DNA of 64,000 nucleotides from Neocallimastix lanati (nom. inval.) (taxonomy: Eukaryota; Neocallimastigomycota; Neocallimastigomycetes; Neocallimastigales; Neocallimastigaceae), in NCBI GenBank assembly GCA_016946835.1, contig JACVTC010000087.1:1-64000 (forward strand), written 5' to 3'. The notes beneath the pieces were generated by a model that did no database searches, was not told where the DNA came from, and saw only the letters and a program-made list of their open reading frames with translations. The position numbers and the translations under genes were made by a program. This document shows positions 22,123 to 33,955 of this stretch, piece after piece. The first letter of the stretch is position 1, and every line of letters starts with the position of its first letter.

Positions 22123-25100
22123 TAATGACAATGGTAGACGATCAAACAATATTACCTATAATTAATAATAATATTAAAGAAAAACAAAAATGTAATGACC
22201 TTAATATAAACAATAATAGTAACACTACACAAAATACATTAAATAGACCAATTGAAATTATAGCAGCCGCTACTCGAAATTCAAGAAATAAATTAAACAA
22301 ACATAATGAAAAGCCATACAATAGAAAGGAAGTGAGATTTAATTTAAAGGACAATCCAAAATCAATACAACCGGCAGCTATGAGTCATAATAATATTAAT
22401 AATAATACTAGTGATAATAAAATTAGTACTAATAATAGTATTAATAATAATTATAATAATAATATTAATAATAAAAATAATATCGATTATAGTAATACAA
22501 ATGCTAATAATAATTATAATAATATTAATAATCATAAGAATAATAAGAATAATGAATATGAAAACAATAATAAGAATAATAATAATAAAATTAATCATAA
22601 TATACACAATTATAACGATAATGCGAATAATGATAATAAAAATAATAATACTATAGATAATTATAATAGTAATAATGATTTTAATGAAAATAAGGAAAAT
22701 AATACTTACGACTATTTTAAAGAAAATACTGTCACCAATAATGATGATAATACTAATAACAATACAAGCAATACCCAAAGGGTTGAACGAGAAGATAAAG
22801 AACCTAATGAAGATGTAATTATGATAGAAGAATCTGAAAATGATGAAGATAATGATGCTGATAAAGAAAATTATAACTCTAAAAATTATAATAATATTTT
22901 ACCTGGTAGATCTAAGAATTTTAATAATATAATTAAGGAAAACCCGGATATGGTCTCTAATAGTGAAAATCGTAAAACAGAAAAACTAGAATATCTTGAT
23001 CCTTCCTTTATAACAGAGAAAAATATTCGAAATGTTAAAGGTAAAAATAGGGAAGAAAAAATTAAAGATATAAAAAATAAAGCTAAGAAAATAAATACCG
23101 ACATTGAGCAAAGTGAAACTTCTTTTAAGAAACCTGAAAAACACATCAAACTTATGGAAAAATTTGGTGATTATTATATTCAAGATTTAATAAAAGAAAT
23201 TGCATCAACTGATGTAATAACAAAATTAGTTTACCTTTTAGATCTTTTTCCAAAATTCCGTACAGAATTTTTAAAAGCTTTAAAATTAGCGCCTAAACAA
23301 ACAATAACAAATGTGATGACGGTTATCACAAAACATAAAATAATTAAAGTTTGCGGTAAAGTAGAAAATAATGACTGTGAAATATTTTTAGATACGTGTG
23401 CTAGTGTCAACTTTATCACACGTTCTGCTTTAAATAAATTAAAAATCAACAAACCTTCTATTGGTAGAATTTCTGAAACAATATTTCAAGCGTACTCTAA
23501 TTCTTCAACAGAGAGTGATATCTATGACTTACAGATTTCTATTGGTAGTAAAACTTTTAATGAATATTTCAGAGTAATAGAAAAGGATGATATTTTCGAT
23601 ATCTTAATTGGTGTTGATTCTCTAAAGAATAATAGATTTGATATTAACTTAATAGATGATACTTTATATTATATTGATGAAAATAATAATTACATTAAAC
23701 TAGCAGATCTATTTTATGATATCAATCTTAATAATACTTACAAGGATGATGAGGATATAGAAAAATATCAAAATACAAAATCTGAACCTTTTTTATTAAC
23801 AATTACAGTTACCAATGATAAAGAAATTACGAACACTAATGAATTACCTAACACGAAAGAACATTTAATTAACGAAATAATATCTTCTGTTCCTAATAAA
23901 TTTAAAAATAAAATTAGTAAATTATTTTTTAAATTTAAAAATGTAGTTGCAATTAAAACAAATGATTTAGGAAGGTCAAAATTATTACCTCACAGGATTA
24001 AATTAATTCCAAAATCTTCACCCATAAAGTTAAAAGCTTACCGTTTATCCAAAGCGCAAACAAAAGCTCTAAAGGAAATTTTGATTAAGCTAATAGAAAA
24101 CAAACTAATAGAGCCATCCTACTCTTCATGGGCATTTCCAGTAGTACTAGTTCCAAAGAAAAACGGCGACTGGAGAATGTGTGTCGATTTTAGGGCTTTA
24201 AACAATATAACTATTAAGGATTCCTATGCTTTGCCCTTAATTGATGACATATTAATGTTTATTGGAAAGAACGCTAAAATACTCTCTACTATTGATCTTT
24301 TTTCTGGTTATCATCAGGTTCCAATGAATCCTGATGATAAAGATAAAACAACATTCACAACGATGTTTGGAAACTATAAATTTTGTGTGATGCCGTTTGG
24401 GCTATGTAATGCACCGGCTACATTTCAACGTGAAATGAACCGGATTTTTTTTGACTTGATTGGAGTATGCTTATTTGTTTACATTGACGATTTAATAATA
24501 TTTTCTGACTCAATTGAATCACACATTACTCATCTTACTAAAGTATTCCAAATCCTAGCAGACAATGGTTTGAAAATAAACTTAGAAAAATGTTCTTTTT
24601 TCAAAGAAGAAGTAGTCCTTCTTGGTCATGTATTATCCACAAAAGGTATTGCCCCGATTCCTGATAAGATTAAAGTTATAATTAACTGGCTACCCCCTAA
24701 AAATATCACTCAACTTAAATCATTTTTGGGAGCTGTTGGTTATTATCGGAAATTTATTAAAAATTTTGCTCAGATTGCAAATCCTCTGTTTAACCTCTTA
24801 AAGAAAGATGTACCGTATGAATGGTCCGAAAAGTGCAACATAGCCTTTGAAAAATTAAAAATGTCACTAACGGTTGCCCCTATTTTAACTCCTCCTGATT
24901 ATTCTAAACCATTTATTATCCGAACAGATGCTTCCAGAGATGGACTTGGTGGAGTACTTCTCCAAACAAATGAAAATTCAATTGAAATCCCCATATATTT
25001 TGAAAGTAGAACTCTTTCCGCTGCTGAATCTAATTATAGTGTTACTGATTTAGAAGGCAAAGCAATATTTCATTGTGTTAAAAAATTTAAACCCTATTTT

Positions 25101-26528
25101 AGTGGAAGCCCTTTTACCACTATCGTTTATACAGACCATAAACCCTTGGTTAGTATATTTGCTAATAGAGAGCCTTCAAATAATCGCCACCTTAAATGGG
25201 TTACTGAACTATCAATATTAAATGTTCAAGTCCAATTTCAAGAGGGGAAGAAGAACGTTATTGCTGACGCTTTATCTAGGTTACCTACAAAAGAAATACA
25301 TGAAAATAAAGAAATATTAAATGCATTAGTAAACAATGATGTTTTATCCAATAATAGCAATGATAGTATAAATAAATTTATGAATGAATTTATAAATAAG
25401 AGAATTATAAATATTGATGGTGTGGAATATCTTAAACAAGGAGAACAACTGAGAAGAATAGTTCACAACAAAGAAGAGAAGCAAAAATTAATCGAAGAAG
25501 CCCATGGTCTAGGCCATGAAGGAGCTTATAAAACTTATAGCAGACTGAAGAGGGATTACTACTGGGGAAATATGAAAAAAGATATACAAATACTAATAAA
25601 ATGTAGTCACAAGTGTCAAACTTGTCGACCACAAAAATTAAATAAATATACCGAAAATATTGCAGCTGTACCTGAATATCCTTTCTCAAGAGTTGGGTTG
25701 GATCTAATAGGACCGTTACCTATAACAAATAAAGGTAATAGATATATAATTGTATTAGTAGATTATCTTACCAAATGGGTGGAAGCAGAACCCTTACAAT
25801 CTGCCGAATCTCAAGATGTAATAAATTTTCTCAAGAAAATATTTGCACGACATGGTGTTCCTGAAATTTTAGTTACTGACAATGGTCCACAGTTTATTTC
25901 TGATAAGACAAAAGCATTTTTGGACCTTAACGACATTTATGTAAATTATGTAGCAACCTATCACCCCTCGTCTAATGGAGAAGTAGAAAACAGAAATAGG
26001 GAAATAGGTAAGTATCTCAGGTTACTCAGAGAAGAGGATTCGCAGTGGGACGAAACACTTTATAGTGCTCTTTGGGCTTTAAGAACGTGCAAGAATGAAG
26101 TTACGAAACACAGCAGCTTTGAATTGTTGTATGGTCGGAGAGACTTACAACCATTCGAACTCACTGTTAATGTCGAATCCAAAAATGACTGGGAAGACGA
26201 AAAAGAATAATGGCTGAGGAAATTTATTAACCATGACCGTTGGATCCGTGAAGCAATAAAGAACATTGAAACAGCAAACAAGTTGTGGGAAGATCGTAGA
26301 AAACAAATAAAAAGAATGAGAGCAAAGTATAAGCCAGGTGATCTTGTTTTGGTCAAATTGTTCAACAGAAAGAAGCTGGTTCTGTTTTTCACAGGCCCAC
26401 TAAAGATCGTAAAACAAGAGTTCAATACAGTAACAGTTTGCGATCCAGTAACTGGGGAAGTTGCTGATAGGAACATTCATTTAAAAAATATTATTCCATA
26501 TTTCACAGAATTGAATTTAGAAGAATAA
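22020..26528 (+). pseudogene. pol: Pol region of element I (broken, about one break)
   Basis: A very long Asn-rich low-complexity N-terminal segment (about 22020-22750, aat/aac repeats) precedes a Glu/Lys linker. Then come the protease with 'F-L-D-T-C-A-S' near 23387, RT with 'Y-I-D-D' near 24482, RNase H 'R-T-D-A-S-R-D-G-L-G-G' near 24922, and integrase with zinc domain ('H-G-L-G-H-E-G', 'C-x2-C' near 25505-25625), core 'G-L-D-L-I-G-P-L', 'V-T-D-N-G-P-Q-F', 'N-G-E-V-E-N-R' and a C-terminal GPL motif. No chromodomain. Apart from the linker the domain lengths match element F, whose pol is open throughout. Confidence 0.85.
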
Positions 26529-26560
26529 GGATACATATATATATACAAAAAAAAAATTAG

Positions 26561-26594
<34 letters not shown>

Positions 26595-26713
26595 AATAAT
26601 TAAATTATATTGAAACTTCAAAACCTCAAAATTGAAATTTCAAAATCTGAATTTAAAACTTATAATTTTGAAATTTATTTTATTCATTACTTAACATTTG
26701 ATAAATTTTATCT

Positions 26714-26749
<36 letters not shown>

Positions 26750-27118
26750 ATATTAAATTTTGTGTTTTTAAATATTTTTAATTGCTATATTAATAAAGTT
26801 TTTTTTTGTAAATAATTGTATATATTTTTTTTTATTTAAGTAAAGATAAACGAAAGGGGTTATTAGCTTGAAAGAATAGTGAACACTCCAACTAGTTTAT
26901 TAATTTATATTTATTATAGTGTCCAGGAGGGGGAGTACGGGTGTATATAGCAAAATTAAATATACACTAGCCGGAAACGTCTCACTAGAGATATAAATTA
27001 CTTAAATATATAATTTTAATTGTAAATAAATAAATAAATAAATAAAAATATAGCAATTAAATAATTAATAAAACAATTTTTTTTATTTTATTTTTTTTAA
27101 AAGTGTGTTTTTTTTAAA
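26529..27118 (+). other. Junction of elements I and F; leader of F
   Basis: No gene. 26529-26714 is A+T-rich sequence behind I's pol with aat repeats, then a 33-base A tract (26715-26747). From about 26840 the sequence becomes GC-richer and looks like a retrotransposon leader: a hairpin GTGTATAT (26941-26948)/ATATACAC (26960-26967) and purine-rich aggagggggag near 26924. Neither LTR I nor LTR F is found here. Confidence 0.6.
26715..26747 (+). repeat. A tract (33 A)
   Basis: Uninterrupted A run at the point where element I gives way to element F; comparable runs occur inside other LTRs and leaders of the window. Confidence 0.95.
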
Positions 27119-28078
27119 ATGAGTTCAATTAATTTTAAAGATTTAAAAAAAGAACTTAAGGATATTGAAAAAATATCCAAAGAAAATTTAGATGTTAAAA
27201 CTTGGAAGTCTGATTTAGAGCTTTGGATAAAGCTTGAACATGTTGAAGACTCCAAGATTATATTTTATGCCTGTGTTTTAACCTCAATTGGTGAAACCAG
27301 GAAAGTCATCCAAGAATTAATGGATGATAATGATAAAGATGATGATAGTGATAGTGATAGTGATGATGATAATGATGATAATGATGATGATGATAATTAT
27401 AAGGATATTGATGATGAAAATGAGGATGATGATAATGAAGAAGATAAAGAAATTGATAAAAAGAATAAGGCTTATCCTTCCCTTAATAGAATTGTAAAAG
27501 CTATAGAAGAATTTTATGGCATTAGGGAGGATCAAAATAATTTATTAAGAGAGTTACGTGCTCTCAGAATTAAGAGAAATGAAAGAATCAAAGATTTTAA
27601 TATTAAGTATAAAACTTTATATTTAAAATTAAATAAAAAGAAAAGAAGTCAGATAAGTGTTTTAGATTACACAGACTCCATTGAAAACAATGTTGAAGCC
27701 TGGAAACGTCTAACCTTATTTGATAACATTTCTCTGTCAAAAGCCTTTAAAATTGCTGAAAAAGCAGATAGGTTAAATTATATGGGTAGTAATCAAAGAA
27801 GACATCCTTCTACCCTTTCACCTTCTGCAAATATATCTTCTTTTAATAATAGAGTTAATTTTCATCCTCCTATTAAAAATAAATTAGAACAAAAAGTTAA
27901 TATTAAACCTAAAGAAGATAATGATATAGAGGAATTAACAAGAAAAATGAGAAGTTTAACAATAAAGGCTTGTTATTTCTGTAAAGAACCAGGTCATTAT
28001 CAAAACAATTGCCCAAAGTTGAGAGCAATTGTTGAGAAAAATAGGAAGGAAATTAGAAACAATAAACGTTTAAATTGA
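27119..28078 (+). CDS. gag: Gag of element F
   Basis: 319 residues from an ATG. The capsid part is split by an unusual acidic stretch at residues about 68-118, almost entirely Asp, Asn, Ser and Glu, encoded by gat/aat repeats; the sister Gags have a short charged loop there. Capsid motifs 'W-K-S-D-L-E-L-W', 'A-Y-P-S-L-N-R-I', 'L-R-A-L-R-I-K-R-N-E-R-I', 'Y-K-T-L-Y' follow. One CCHC knuckle 'C-Y-F-C-K-E-P-G-H-Y-Q-N-N-C' lies at residues about 284-297. It lacks the 'L-A-E-L-E-E-K-G' tail of A/I/M/N. The frame ends in the slippery heptamer directly before the stop. Confidence 0.9.
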   Translation: MSSINFKDLKKELKDIEKISKENLDVKTWKSDLELWIKLEHVEDSKIIFYACVLTSIGETRKVIQELMDDNDKDDDSDSDSDDDNDDNDDDDNYKDIDDENEDDDNEEDKEIDKKNKAYPSLNRIVKAIEEFYGIREDQNNLLRELRALRIKRNERIKDFNIKYKTLYLKLNKKKRSQISVLDYTDSIENNVEAWKRLTLFDNISLSKAFKIAEKADRLNYMGSNQRRHPSTLSPSANISSFNNRVNFHPPIKNKLEQKVNIKPKEDNDIEELTRKMRSLTIKACYFCKEPGHYQNNCPKLRAIVEKNRKEIRNNKRLN

Positions 28079-28102
28079 GTAATGGGATAAGAAGCTCTCC
28101 CA
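28069..28102 (+). promoter_or_regulatory. -1 frameshift signal, element F
   Basis: TTTAAAT (28069-28075) is read T-TTA-AAT in gag and is followed immediately by the gag stop. TGGGA (28083-28087) pairs with TCCCA (28098-28102), 7 bases behind the heptamer. The pol frame begins exactly at the codon reached by a -1 slip (28075). Confidence 0.82.
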
Positions 28103-31100
28103 TACTTAATAAAGCAGCTTCAATTAAATATCAAAAAGAAATTAAAAATTCTCGTCTTTCTAATATTGAAGAAATTCCTGCTAATAAAAGGGTGGTTAAT
28201 AAAAAGAAAGTTAATTATTTAGTAGGAGCATCTAAACGTAAAATTTATGATGTTAATAATGATGAAGGTAGTGCGGAGAAAAGGATTCATAAGTCGTTGA
28301 AAGAGAATCCTAAACCTATAATAACTCCTGCATTACGGAAACAGAAAGAACGAGAAATAAAAGAAAATAATATAAGTAATAAAATTGTTAAACAAATTAA
28401 ACCATCTATTCTAGCTCAACCACCAATTGAAAAAGAAAAAGAGATTGAAAGACAAATTCGTGATAATGAAAGAGCTAGTAATAGTAATACTAATTATAGT
28501 AATAATCATAGTAATGATAATAGTAATGATAATATTAATAATAATTCATTAGTGAATGATGAAGTTATTATAAATAATGTAAATAATGATAAAAGAAAGA
28601 ATAAAAATTTAATGAAAGAAAATAATGATAATAATAAAAGTATTGTGAAGGAGAATAATAAAGTAATTGATTTAACAAAGGTGTTAATTAGTAAAGATAA
28701 AGATACTCAAAAAGAAAATAAAAGTGCTAGAGTATCTAGGAAAATTAAGATGCAATCGGGGGAAGAAGAATATGATATTCTTAAAGATTTAAATTCTGCC
28801 CATTGCAATATTACTTTTGGACAGTTATTGGATGCTGCTCCAAAATTAAGATATAAGGTGTCACAGGGTATTAAATTGGATAGGGACCAATCTAATATCT
28901 CTGGGGTGTTGGATAATGTGTCAGCCACGACTGTGGTCGTTAATAACATAGATCACACTTATAAAAGTAAAGGTAACGAACCATGTGAAGAGGATATTGC
29001 CATGGTTGATGTTACAGTTGAAGGTGTTTCGGGGAAGGCTTTAATTGATTCATGTAGTAATTTAAGTATAATTACTCAACAATTTTTAGATAAGCTTCCG
29101 TCCGAATATGAACCTATTGATATTAGTCGTGGTAGAATTAGGTTGGCAACTAAGAATGATGATTACTCGGAAGGTTATATCATTCGGGTGCCAGTAAAGA
29201 TTAATAATCTTGTATTAATGGTTAATTGTAGAATAGTAGAAAAGGAGGATCCTTTTTACGATATTCTAATTAACTTAAAAACCCAAATTGATTATAATTT
29301 GTTTATCCACCCCATTTTATATAGTTTGTGTCAAATTACTCCTGAGGGAGTAATTGACGTTATTGCACCTATTAATAATGATTATGAAGATGAAGAAAAG
29401 TTGTTGTGTATGATTAAGGCTTTGGACAAGGATTCCAAAAAGAATGATTTAAAGAAAATTGAAGGATTATCCCCAAAGCAATATATTCATCATGAAATTT
29501 TCCTAAATACTTTAAATGAAAAATATAAAGATGAAATAATTAAAATTCTGGAGGAGAACTTAGAAATAGTTGCTACTTCTTCAGAAGAATTAACACCTTC
29601 TGATCTTCCTCCACATAAGATTAATTTAATTCCTGGTGCGAAACCAGTTAAGCAAAGGTGCTATAGATTAGTTAAATTTAAGTCGGATATACTTAAGGAG
29701 GAATTAATTAAATTAATTAATAAGAAATTAATTGAACCTTCTTGTTCCGAATGGTCATCGCCAATAGTGTTAGTACCGAAGAAGAACGGTAAATGGCGAT
29801 TATGTATTGATTATCGTAAGGTTAATGATTTAACAGTTAAAGATTCTTATTCATTACCTTACATTGATGAGATATTTGATAGTTTAGATGGGGCACAGAT
29901 TTTTACAACAATGGATCTTTACTCTGGTTATCATCAAATTTTGATGGATGAGGAAAGTGTAGAAATTACCACCTTCACCACAAAATTTGGTAACTACCAA
30001 TTCAAGGTTATGCCTTTTGGTTTAACCGGAGCCCCAGCTACATTTCAAAGGGAAATGAATAGGATTCTTTTCCCATTTATAGGAAAGTTTGTTTTTAACT
30101 TTATAGATGATATTTTAATATACTCTAAGAGTATAGAAGAACATATAAGCCACATTAGGCAAGTGTTGGAAGTATTTCGCCAACACCAATTAAAAATTAA
30201 CATTGAAAAATGTGCCTTTATGCAGACTGAAGTAGAAGTCTTAGGTCATAAGGCATCAGTGAAAGGTTTAAGTCCCCAGGATAGCAAAATTAAGACTATC
30301 AAGGAGTGGGTAGCACCCGTTGATGTTCATGAATTACGATCTTTTCTTGGAGCAGTAGGATATTATAGAAACTTTATTGATAAATATGCCCAAATCTCTG
30401 CTCCTTTATGTAAATTATTAAGAAAGAATGTTAAATATAAATGGAATAATGAACATCAACAAAGTTTTGATCTGTTAAAAGAAAAATTAATAAATGCTCC
30501 AATTTTAAAATATCCAAGTTTTAATCAAAGATTTATAATTAGAACGGATGCTTCCTATGAAGGTATTGGAGGAGTATTACTCCAAGAAGATTTAGAAACC
30601 AAAAAGGAACATCCAGTTCATTATATAAGTAGAAGTTTAAGTAAAGCCGAGAAAAATTATGGCATTACTGACTTGGAAGGAGCTGCATTAATTTATTGTA
30701 TTACTAAGTTGAAATCTTATATATTAGGAAATCCTAATAAAACAGTAGTAATAACAGATCATAAACCTTTAATCAGTTTCTTTAAAAATAAGGAACCTAA
30801 TAATACTAGGCAAGCAAGGTGGTGCTTAACTGTTAGTACCCTTGGTGTTGAAATTCAATATCAAATGGGTAAGAAAAATGTGTTAGCCGATGCATTATCT
30901 AGGATGAAGAAAAGAGATGATTCTGTGGTATTAGCAACTAAGTTAACTTCAAAGGAAGAAGAAGAGTTGCTTTCTAAAACTATTAAAGACTTTATAAATG
31001 AAAAATTTGTTACGATAGATGGTGAAGATTACTTTGTTGATGGTAATAACTATTGTAAATTAATTACTGATCAAACGGAAAGAGTAAAACTTATTTTAGA

Positions 31101-32124
31101 AGCCCATAAGATAGGTCATGAGGGATATTATAAGACTTATCAAAGGCTTCGTAAAAGTTTTTATTGGAATAATATGGTGATGGATATTAAAAGAGTGGTG
31201 CAAAGTTGTGACAAGTGTCAGTTGAATAGGTCACAACCATATCCAGAACCTACAGAAAATATTCCAACTAAAGTAGAAGGTCCTTTTATACATTTGGGTT
31301 TAGATATTATTGGACCTTTGATTAAAACTAAAAATAATAATCAATATATTATGGTTGTGGTGGATTACTTCACCAAATGGGTTGAAGCAGAACCCACGGA
31401 AAATATAACATCACAGGATGTGATTAAGTTCTTAATTAATGTGTTTGCTCGTCATGGTGTTCCACAGGTAATAACAACTGACAATGGTGTTCAGTTCACC
31501 TCGGACATGACGAAAATATTTTTAGATCTCTATGATGTATATGTGAAATTTATTTCCACATATCATCCAGAAAGTAATGGACTTACGGAAAACCGTAATA
31601 AAGAGATCGGCAAGTTATTGAGGTTGTTAGGTTCTAAGTATAAGGATTGGGATGAAGTTTTACCATCCGCCTTATGGGCTCTTAGAACTACCAAAAATAA
31701 GGTAACAAAACATTCAAGTTTTGAGTTGGTTTATGGTAGGGAAGATCAGCAGCCTTTTGATATTGCTGCTAGACCTACCAAGGATATTAATAAGTCATCG
31801 GATAAAGTGTTATTAGAAAAATTTATAAATCATTACCGATGGACTTTAGAAGCAGCCGAAAATGTTAAAAATGCAAATAAGTATTGGGCTGCTAGAAGAG
31901 AGGAAAAGAATAGTTTGAATGAAGGAAAAAGAATTAGGGAAGGTGATTTAGTTCTAGTTAGAAATTTTTCAAGAACTAAACTAGAACCTTATTTTGTTGG
32001 TCCTCTTAAAGTTATAAAAAAACAATTTAATAGGGTTACCTTAGCTGATCCAAATTCTGGAATTCAAATGAATAGGAATGTTCATTTGAAGAATATAGTC
32101 AAGTATAACTCAGCTTCGATGTAG
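28075..32124 (+). CDS. pol: Pol of element F (protease, RT, RNase H, integrase)
   Basis: 1349 codons, open throughout, in the -1 frame of gag; the first codon is TTG, so entry by frameshift rather than by its own start is likely. Residues 1-300 form a charged, Asn-rich linker. Then the protease 'A-L-I-D-S-C-S-N-L' near 29039 (Cys in the catalytic loop), RT with 'F-I-D-D-I-L-I-Y' near 30102 and 'V-M-P-F-G-L-T-G-A-P', RNase H 'R-T-D-A-S-Y-E-G-I-G-G' near 30541, integrase zinc domain 'H-K-I-G-H-E-G' to 'C-D-K-C' (31106-31218), catalytic core 'G-L-D-I-I-G-P-L', 'T-T-D-N-G-V-Q-F', 'N-G-L-T-E-N-R', and a C-terminal 'Y-F-V-G-P-L-K-V-I' motif. No chromodomain. It would convert the RNA to cDNA and integrate it. 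This is the best reference for the clade in the window. Confidence 0.93.
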   Translation: MSNGIRSSPILNKAASIKYQKEIKNSRLSNIEEIPANKRVVNKKKVNYLVGASKRKIYDVNNDEGSAEKRIHKSLKENPKPIITPALRKQKEREIKENNISNKIVKQIKPSILAQPPIEKEKEIERQIRDNERASNSNTNYSNNHSNDNSNDNINNNSLVNDEVIINNVNNDKRKNKNLMKENNDNNKSIVKENNKVIDLTKVLISKDKDTQKENKSARVSRKIKMQSGEEEYDILKDLNSAHCNITFGQLLDAAPKLRYKVSQGIKLDRDQSNISGVLDNVSATTVVVNNIDHTYKSKGNEPCEEDIAMVDVTVEGVSGKALIDSCSNLSIITQQFLDKLPSEYEPIDISRGRIRLATKNDDYSEGYIIRVPVKINNLVLMVNCRIVEKEDPFYDILINLKTQIDYNLFIHPILYSLCQITPEGVIDVIAPINNDYEDEEKLLCMIKALDKDSKKNDLKKIEGLSPKQYIHHEIFLNTLNEKYKDEIIKILEENLEIVATSSEELTPSDLPPHKINLIPGAKPVKQRCYRLVKFKSDILKEELIKLINKKLIEPSCSEWSSPIVLVPKKNGKWRLCIDYRKVNDLTVKDSYSLPYIDEIFDSLDGAQIFTTMDLYSGYHQILMDEESVEITTFTTKFGNYQFKVMPFGLTGAPATFQREMNRILFPFIGKFVFNFIDDILIYSKSIEEHISHIRQVLEVFRQHQLKINIEKCAFMQTEVEVLGHKASVKGLSPQDSKIKTIKEWVAPVDVHELRSFLGAVGYYRNFIDKYAQISAPLCKLLRKNVKYKWNNEHQQSFDLLKEKLINAPILKYPSFNQRFIIRTDASYEGIGGVLLQEDLETKKEHPVHYISRSLSKAEKNYGITDLEGAALIYCITKLKSYILGNPNKTVVITDHKPLISFFKNKEPNNTRQARWCLTVSTLGVEIQYQMGKKNVLADALSRMKKRDDSVVLATKLTSKEEEELLSKTIKDFINEKFVTIDGEDYFVDGNNYCKLITDQTERVKLILEAHKIGHEGYYKTYQRLRKSFYWNNMVMDIKRVVQSCDKCQLNRSQPYPEPTENIPTKVEGPFIHLGLDIIGPLIKTKNNNQYIMVVVDYFTKWVEAEPTENITSQDVIKFLINVFARHGVPQVITTDNGVQFTSDMTKIFLDLYDVYVKFISTYHPESNGLTENRNKEIGKLLRLLGSKYKDWDEVLPSALWALRTTKNKVTKHSSFELVYGREDQQPFDIAARPTKDINKSSDKVLLEKFINHYRWTLEAAENVKNANKYWAARREEKNSLNEGKRIREGDLVLVRNFSRTKLEPYFVGPLKVIKKQFNRVTLADPNSGIQMNRNVHLKNIVKYNSASM

Positions 32125-32147
32125 CTTGAGTTTTAGAGGGGGCATCA
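32107..32147 (+). promoter_or_regulatory. Hairpin and polypurine tract of element F
   Basis: AACTCA-GCT (32107-32115) pairs with AGC-TTGAGTT (32123-32132, one bulge) across the pol stop, followed by agaggggg and then LTR F. Position matches the gacttc/gaagtc hairpin of A, M and N although the bases differ. Confidence 0.6.
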
Positions 32148-32918
32148 TGGTAAAGAATGAATTAATAACCTTTATTTTATTATTAATAATTCTTTACTAA
32201 ATTGTACTTTCCTATATTCTTGATAACCTAAACTTAATAATAAAATTTAATTTATTTTGATATAAATTAATTTTAACTTGTAAATAATGTAAATAAATTT
32301 TAATTAATTACTTTATTGTTATATTATTAAATATATGTATATTAAAATACAATTGTAAATATTAAAATTATACTTTTAAGATACTAAATTATTAAAATTA
32401 TTAATTAAATATTATTATAAAAATTATTATAAACTATTAATATTATAAAATTATTAAAATTATTAAATATTATTATAAAAATTTATTTATTATAACTATT
32501 AAATATTATTATAAAATTATTAAGATTATCAATTAAATTTATTATTAAAAATTATTATTAAAAATTTTTACTTATTATAAAAATTATTATTTAAATATTA
32601 TCAAATTTATTAATTAAATATTATAAAAATTTTATTTTATTTTGAAAATAATTACAAGTATTATTTAAAATAATTAAAGATTATTAAATTTATTATATTA
32701 ATCTTTAAAAACAATTTATTTAACTTAAAAATATCAAAGAAAATAGTAAAAACTATTTTCTATATATTTATTTTATAATTATTTTTAATTAAATTATATT
32801 TGAATATTATATTATTATATTTATAAAAATTAAAACAAAAATGAATTATTGATATAAAATTAATTCAATAATTCTATAAAATTACTTAAATTATAAACAA
32901 ATAATTATACCTTAAATT

Positions 32919-32979
<61 letters not shown>

Positions 32980-33153
32980 ATTGTAAATATTTCTTAAAAA
33001 TTAAATGTGTGTACTTTAAATAATAAAATTTTATATTAATAAATAATAAACACTTTTTAATAAAAAAATTTTTTCTTTGTTAAAATCAAAGCAGGGTAAT
33101 ACCCGTCCCCCCTGCTTGATTTTAAATCAATAAGAATCACCCCGAGTCTACCA
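32148..33153 (+). repeat. 3' LTR of element F (1006 bp)
   Basis: TGGTAAAGAATG...GAGTCTACCA, second copy at 37356-38366. Contains a 52-base A tract (32920-32971) that is only about six A in the other copy, and a GC-rich hairpin agcaggg/ccctgct near its end. Confidence 0.92.
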
Positions 33154-33157
33154 TTTG

Positions 33158-33924
33158 TGATAAAGAATGAAGTATTAAATTGATTCTTATTAAAAACCTT
33201 TTAATATAGTCAAGGTGATTTTTAAAATATTAATAAATTTATGTATTCTTTACATTAATAATTTTACTATATTATTTGATCTGAAAATTTAAGCTTATAC
33301 ATAAAATTTAATTTAAATTTATGTTCATTCCTTATAAAGGAAAATTAAATTTATGAGAGTTTAGCAATAACATAGTACTAATTACTTTTAGTATTATTTT
33401 TCTAAATAAGGAATAATTCCTGTATATAAACAACTTAAATAACTTTATCAATATTTCTGTCTTTCGAATTAAGAAATAATTGAAATGAAAGAAATAAATA
33501 AAATAAAATTTTCTGTATTTAAAATTGTAAAAGATTTTTCATATATTAATAAATGTATTTTATTTTCTATTATGTTATTCAAATTAATATATAAGATTAC
33601 ATATTAAATTAGTATCAAAATTAAGTTAAAGTATTCAATTTTATTGTAATACTGCTTCTCTTTTTTTTTGTTTAATTCTTATCTATAATGCATCTTTTAT
33701 ATTATAGATTTATTTTGGTTAATTTGAATATTAGGAAATAATAAAATTTCTATTTATTACAATAAGGAAATAAATAAGATTTAAAAATCTTTTGTTTTTC
33801 CATCTCTTCAACTACTTCCAGAGGCTTTGCTACTTTTATATCTTCAAAAAGATATAAATTGACTACCTTGGAACCCTTTTTTTAAGGGAGAGAAAAATAA
33901 GAAAAAAAAAGAGAAAATAAGAAA

Positions 33925-33955
<31 letters not shown>

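Larger units (their letters stand above)
18868..26747 (+). mobile_element. Element I, Ty3/gypsy with Lys-tRNA primer site
   Basis: 5' LTR (18868-20874, with a D-family insertion), tRNA-Lys-type primer site, gag, frameshift signal and pol. No copy of LTR I follows pol; instead, after an A tract at 26715-26747, the leader and gag of element F begin. The 3' end of I and the 5' LTR of F are therefore both missing, as if lost in one event. Gag and pol are broken in about two places in total. Closest relative in the window is element M. Confidence 0.82.
26748..33153 (+). mobile_element. Element F, Ty3/gypsy, coding looks whole, no 5' LTR
   Basis: Leader, gag, frameshift signal, pol and 3' LTR of one element. 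Both frames are open from end to end, the only such case in the window, but the 5' LTR is absent so the element as a whole is not complete. A solo LTR of the same family lies at 37356-38366, and the remnant in element G (43025-43450) carries a closely related integrase. Confidence 0.85.

Noticed and set aside
22362-22778. Ile-rich frames on both strands within pol of element I
   Set aside because: They are shadows of the aat-repeat encoding the Asn-rich linker of Pol.
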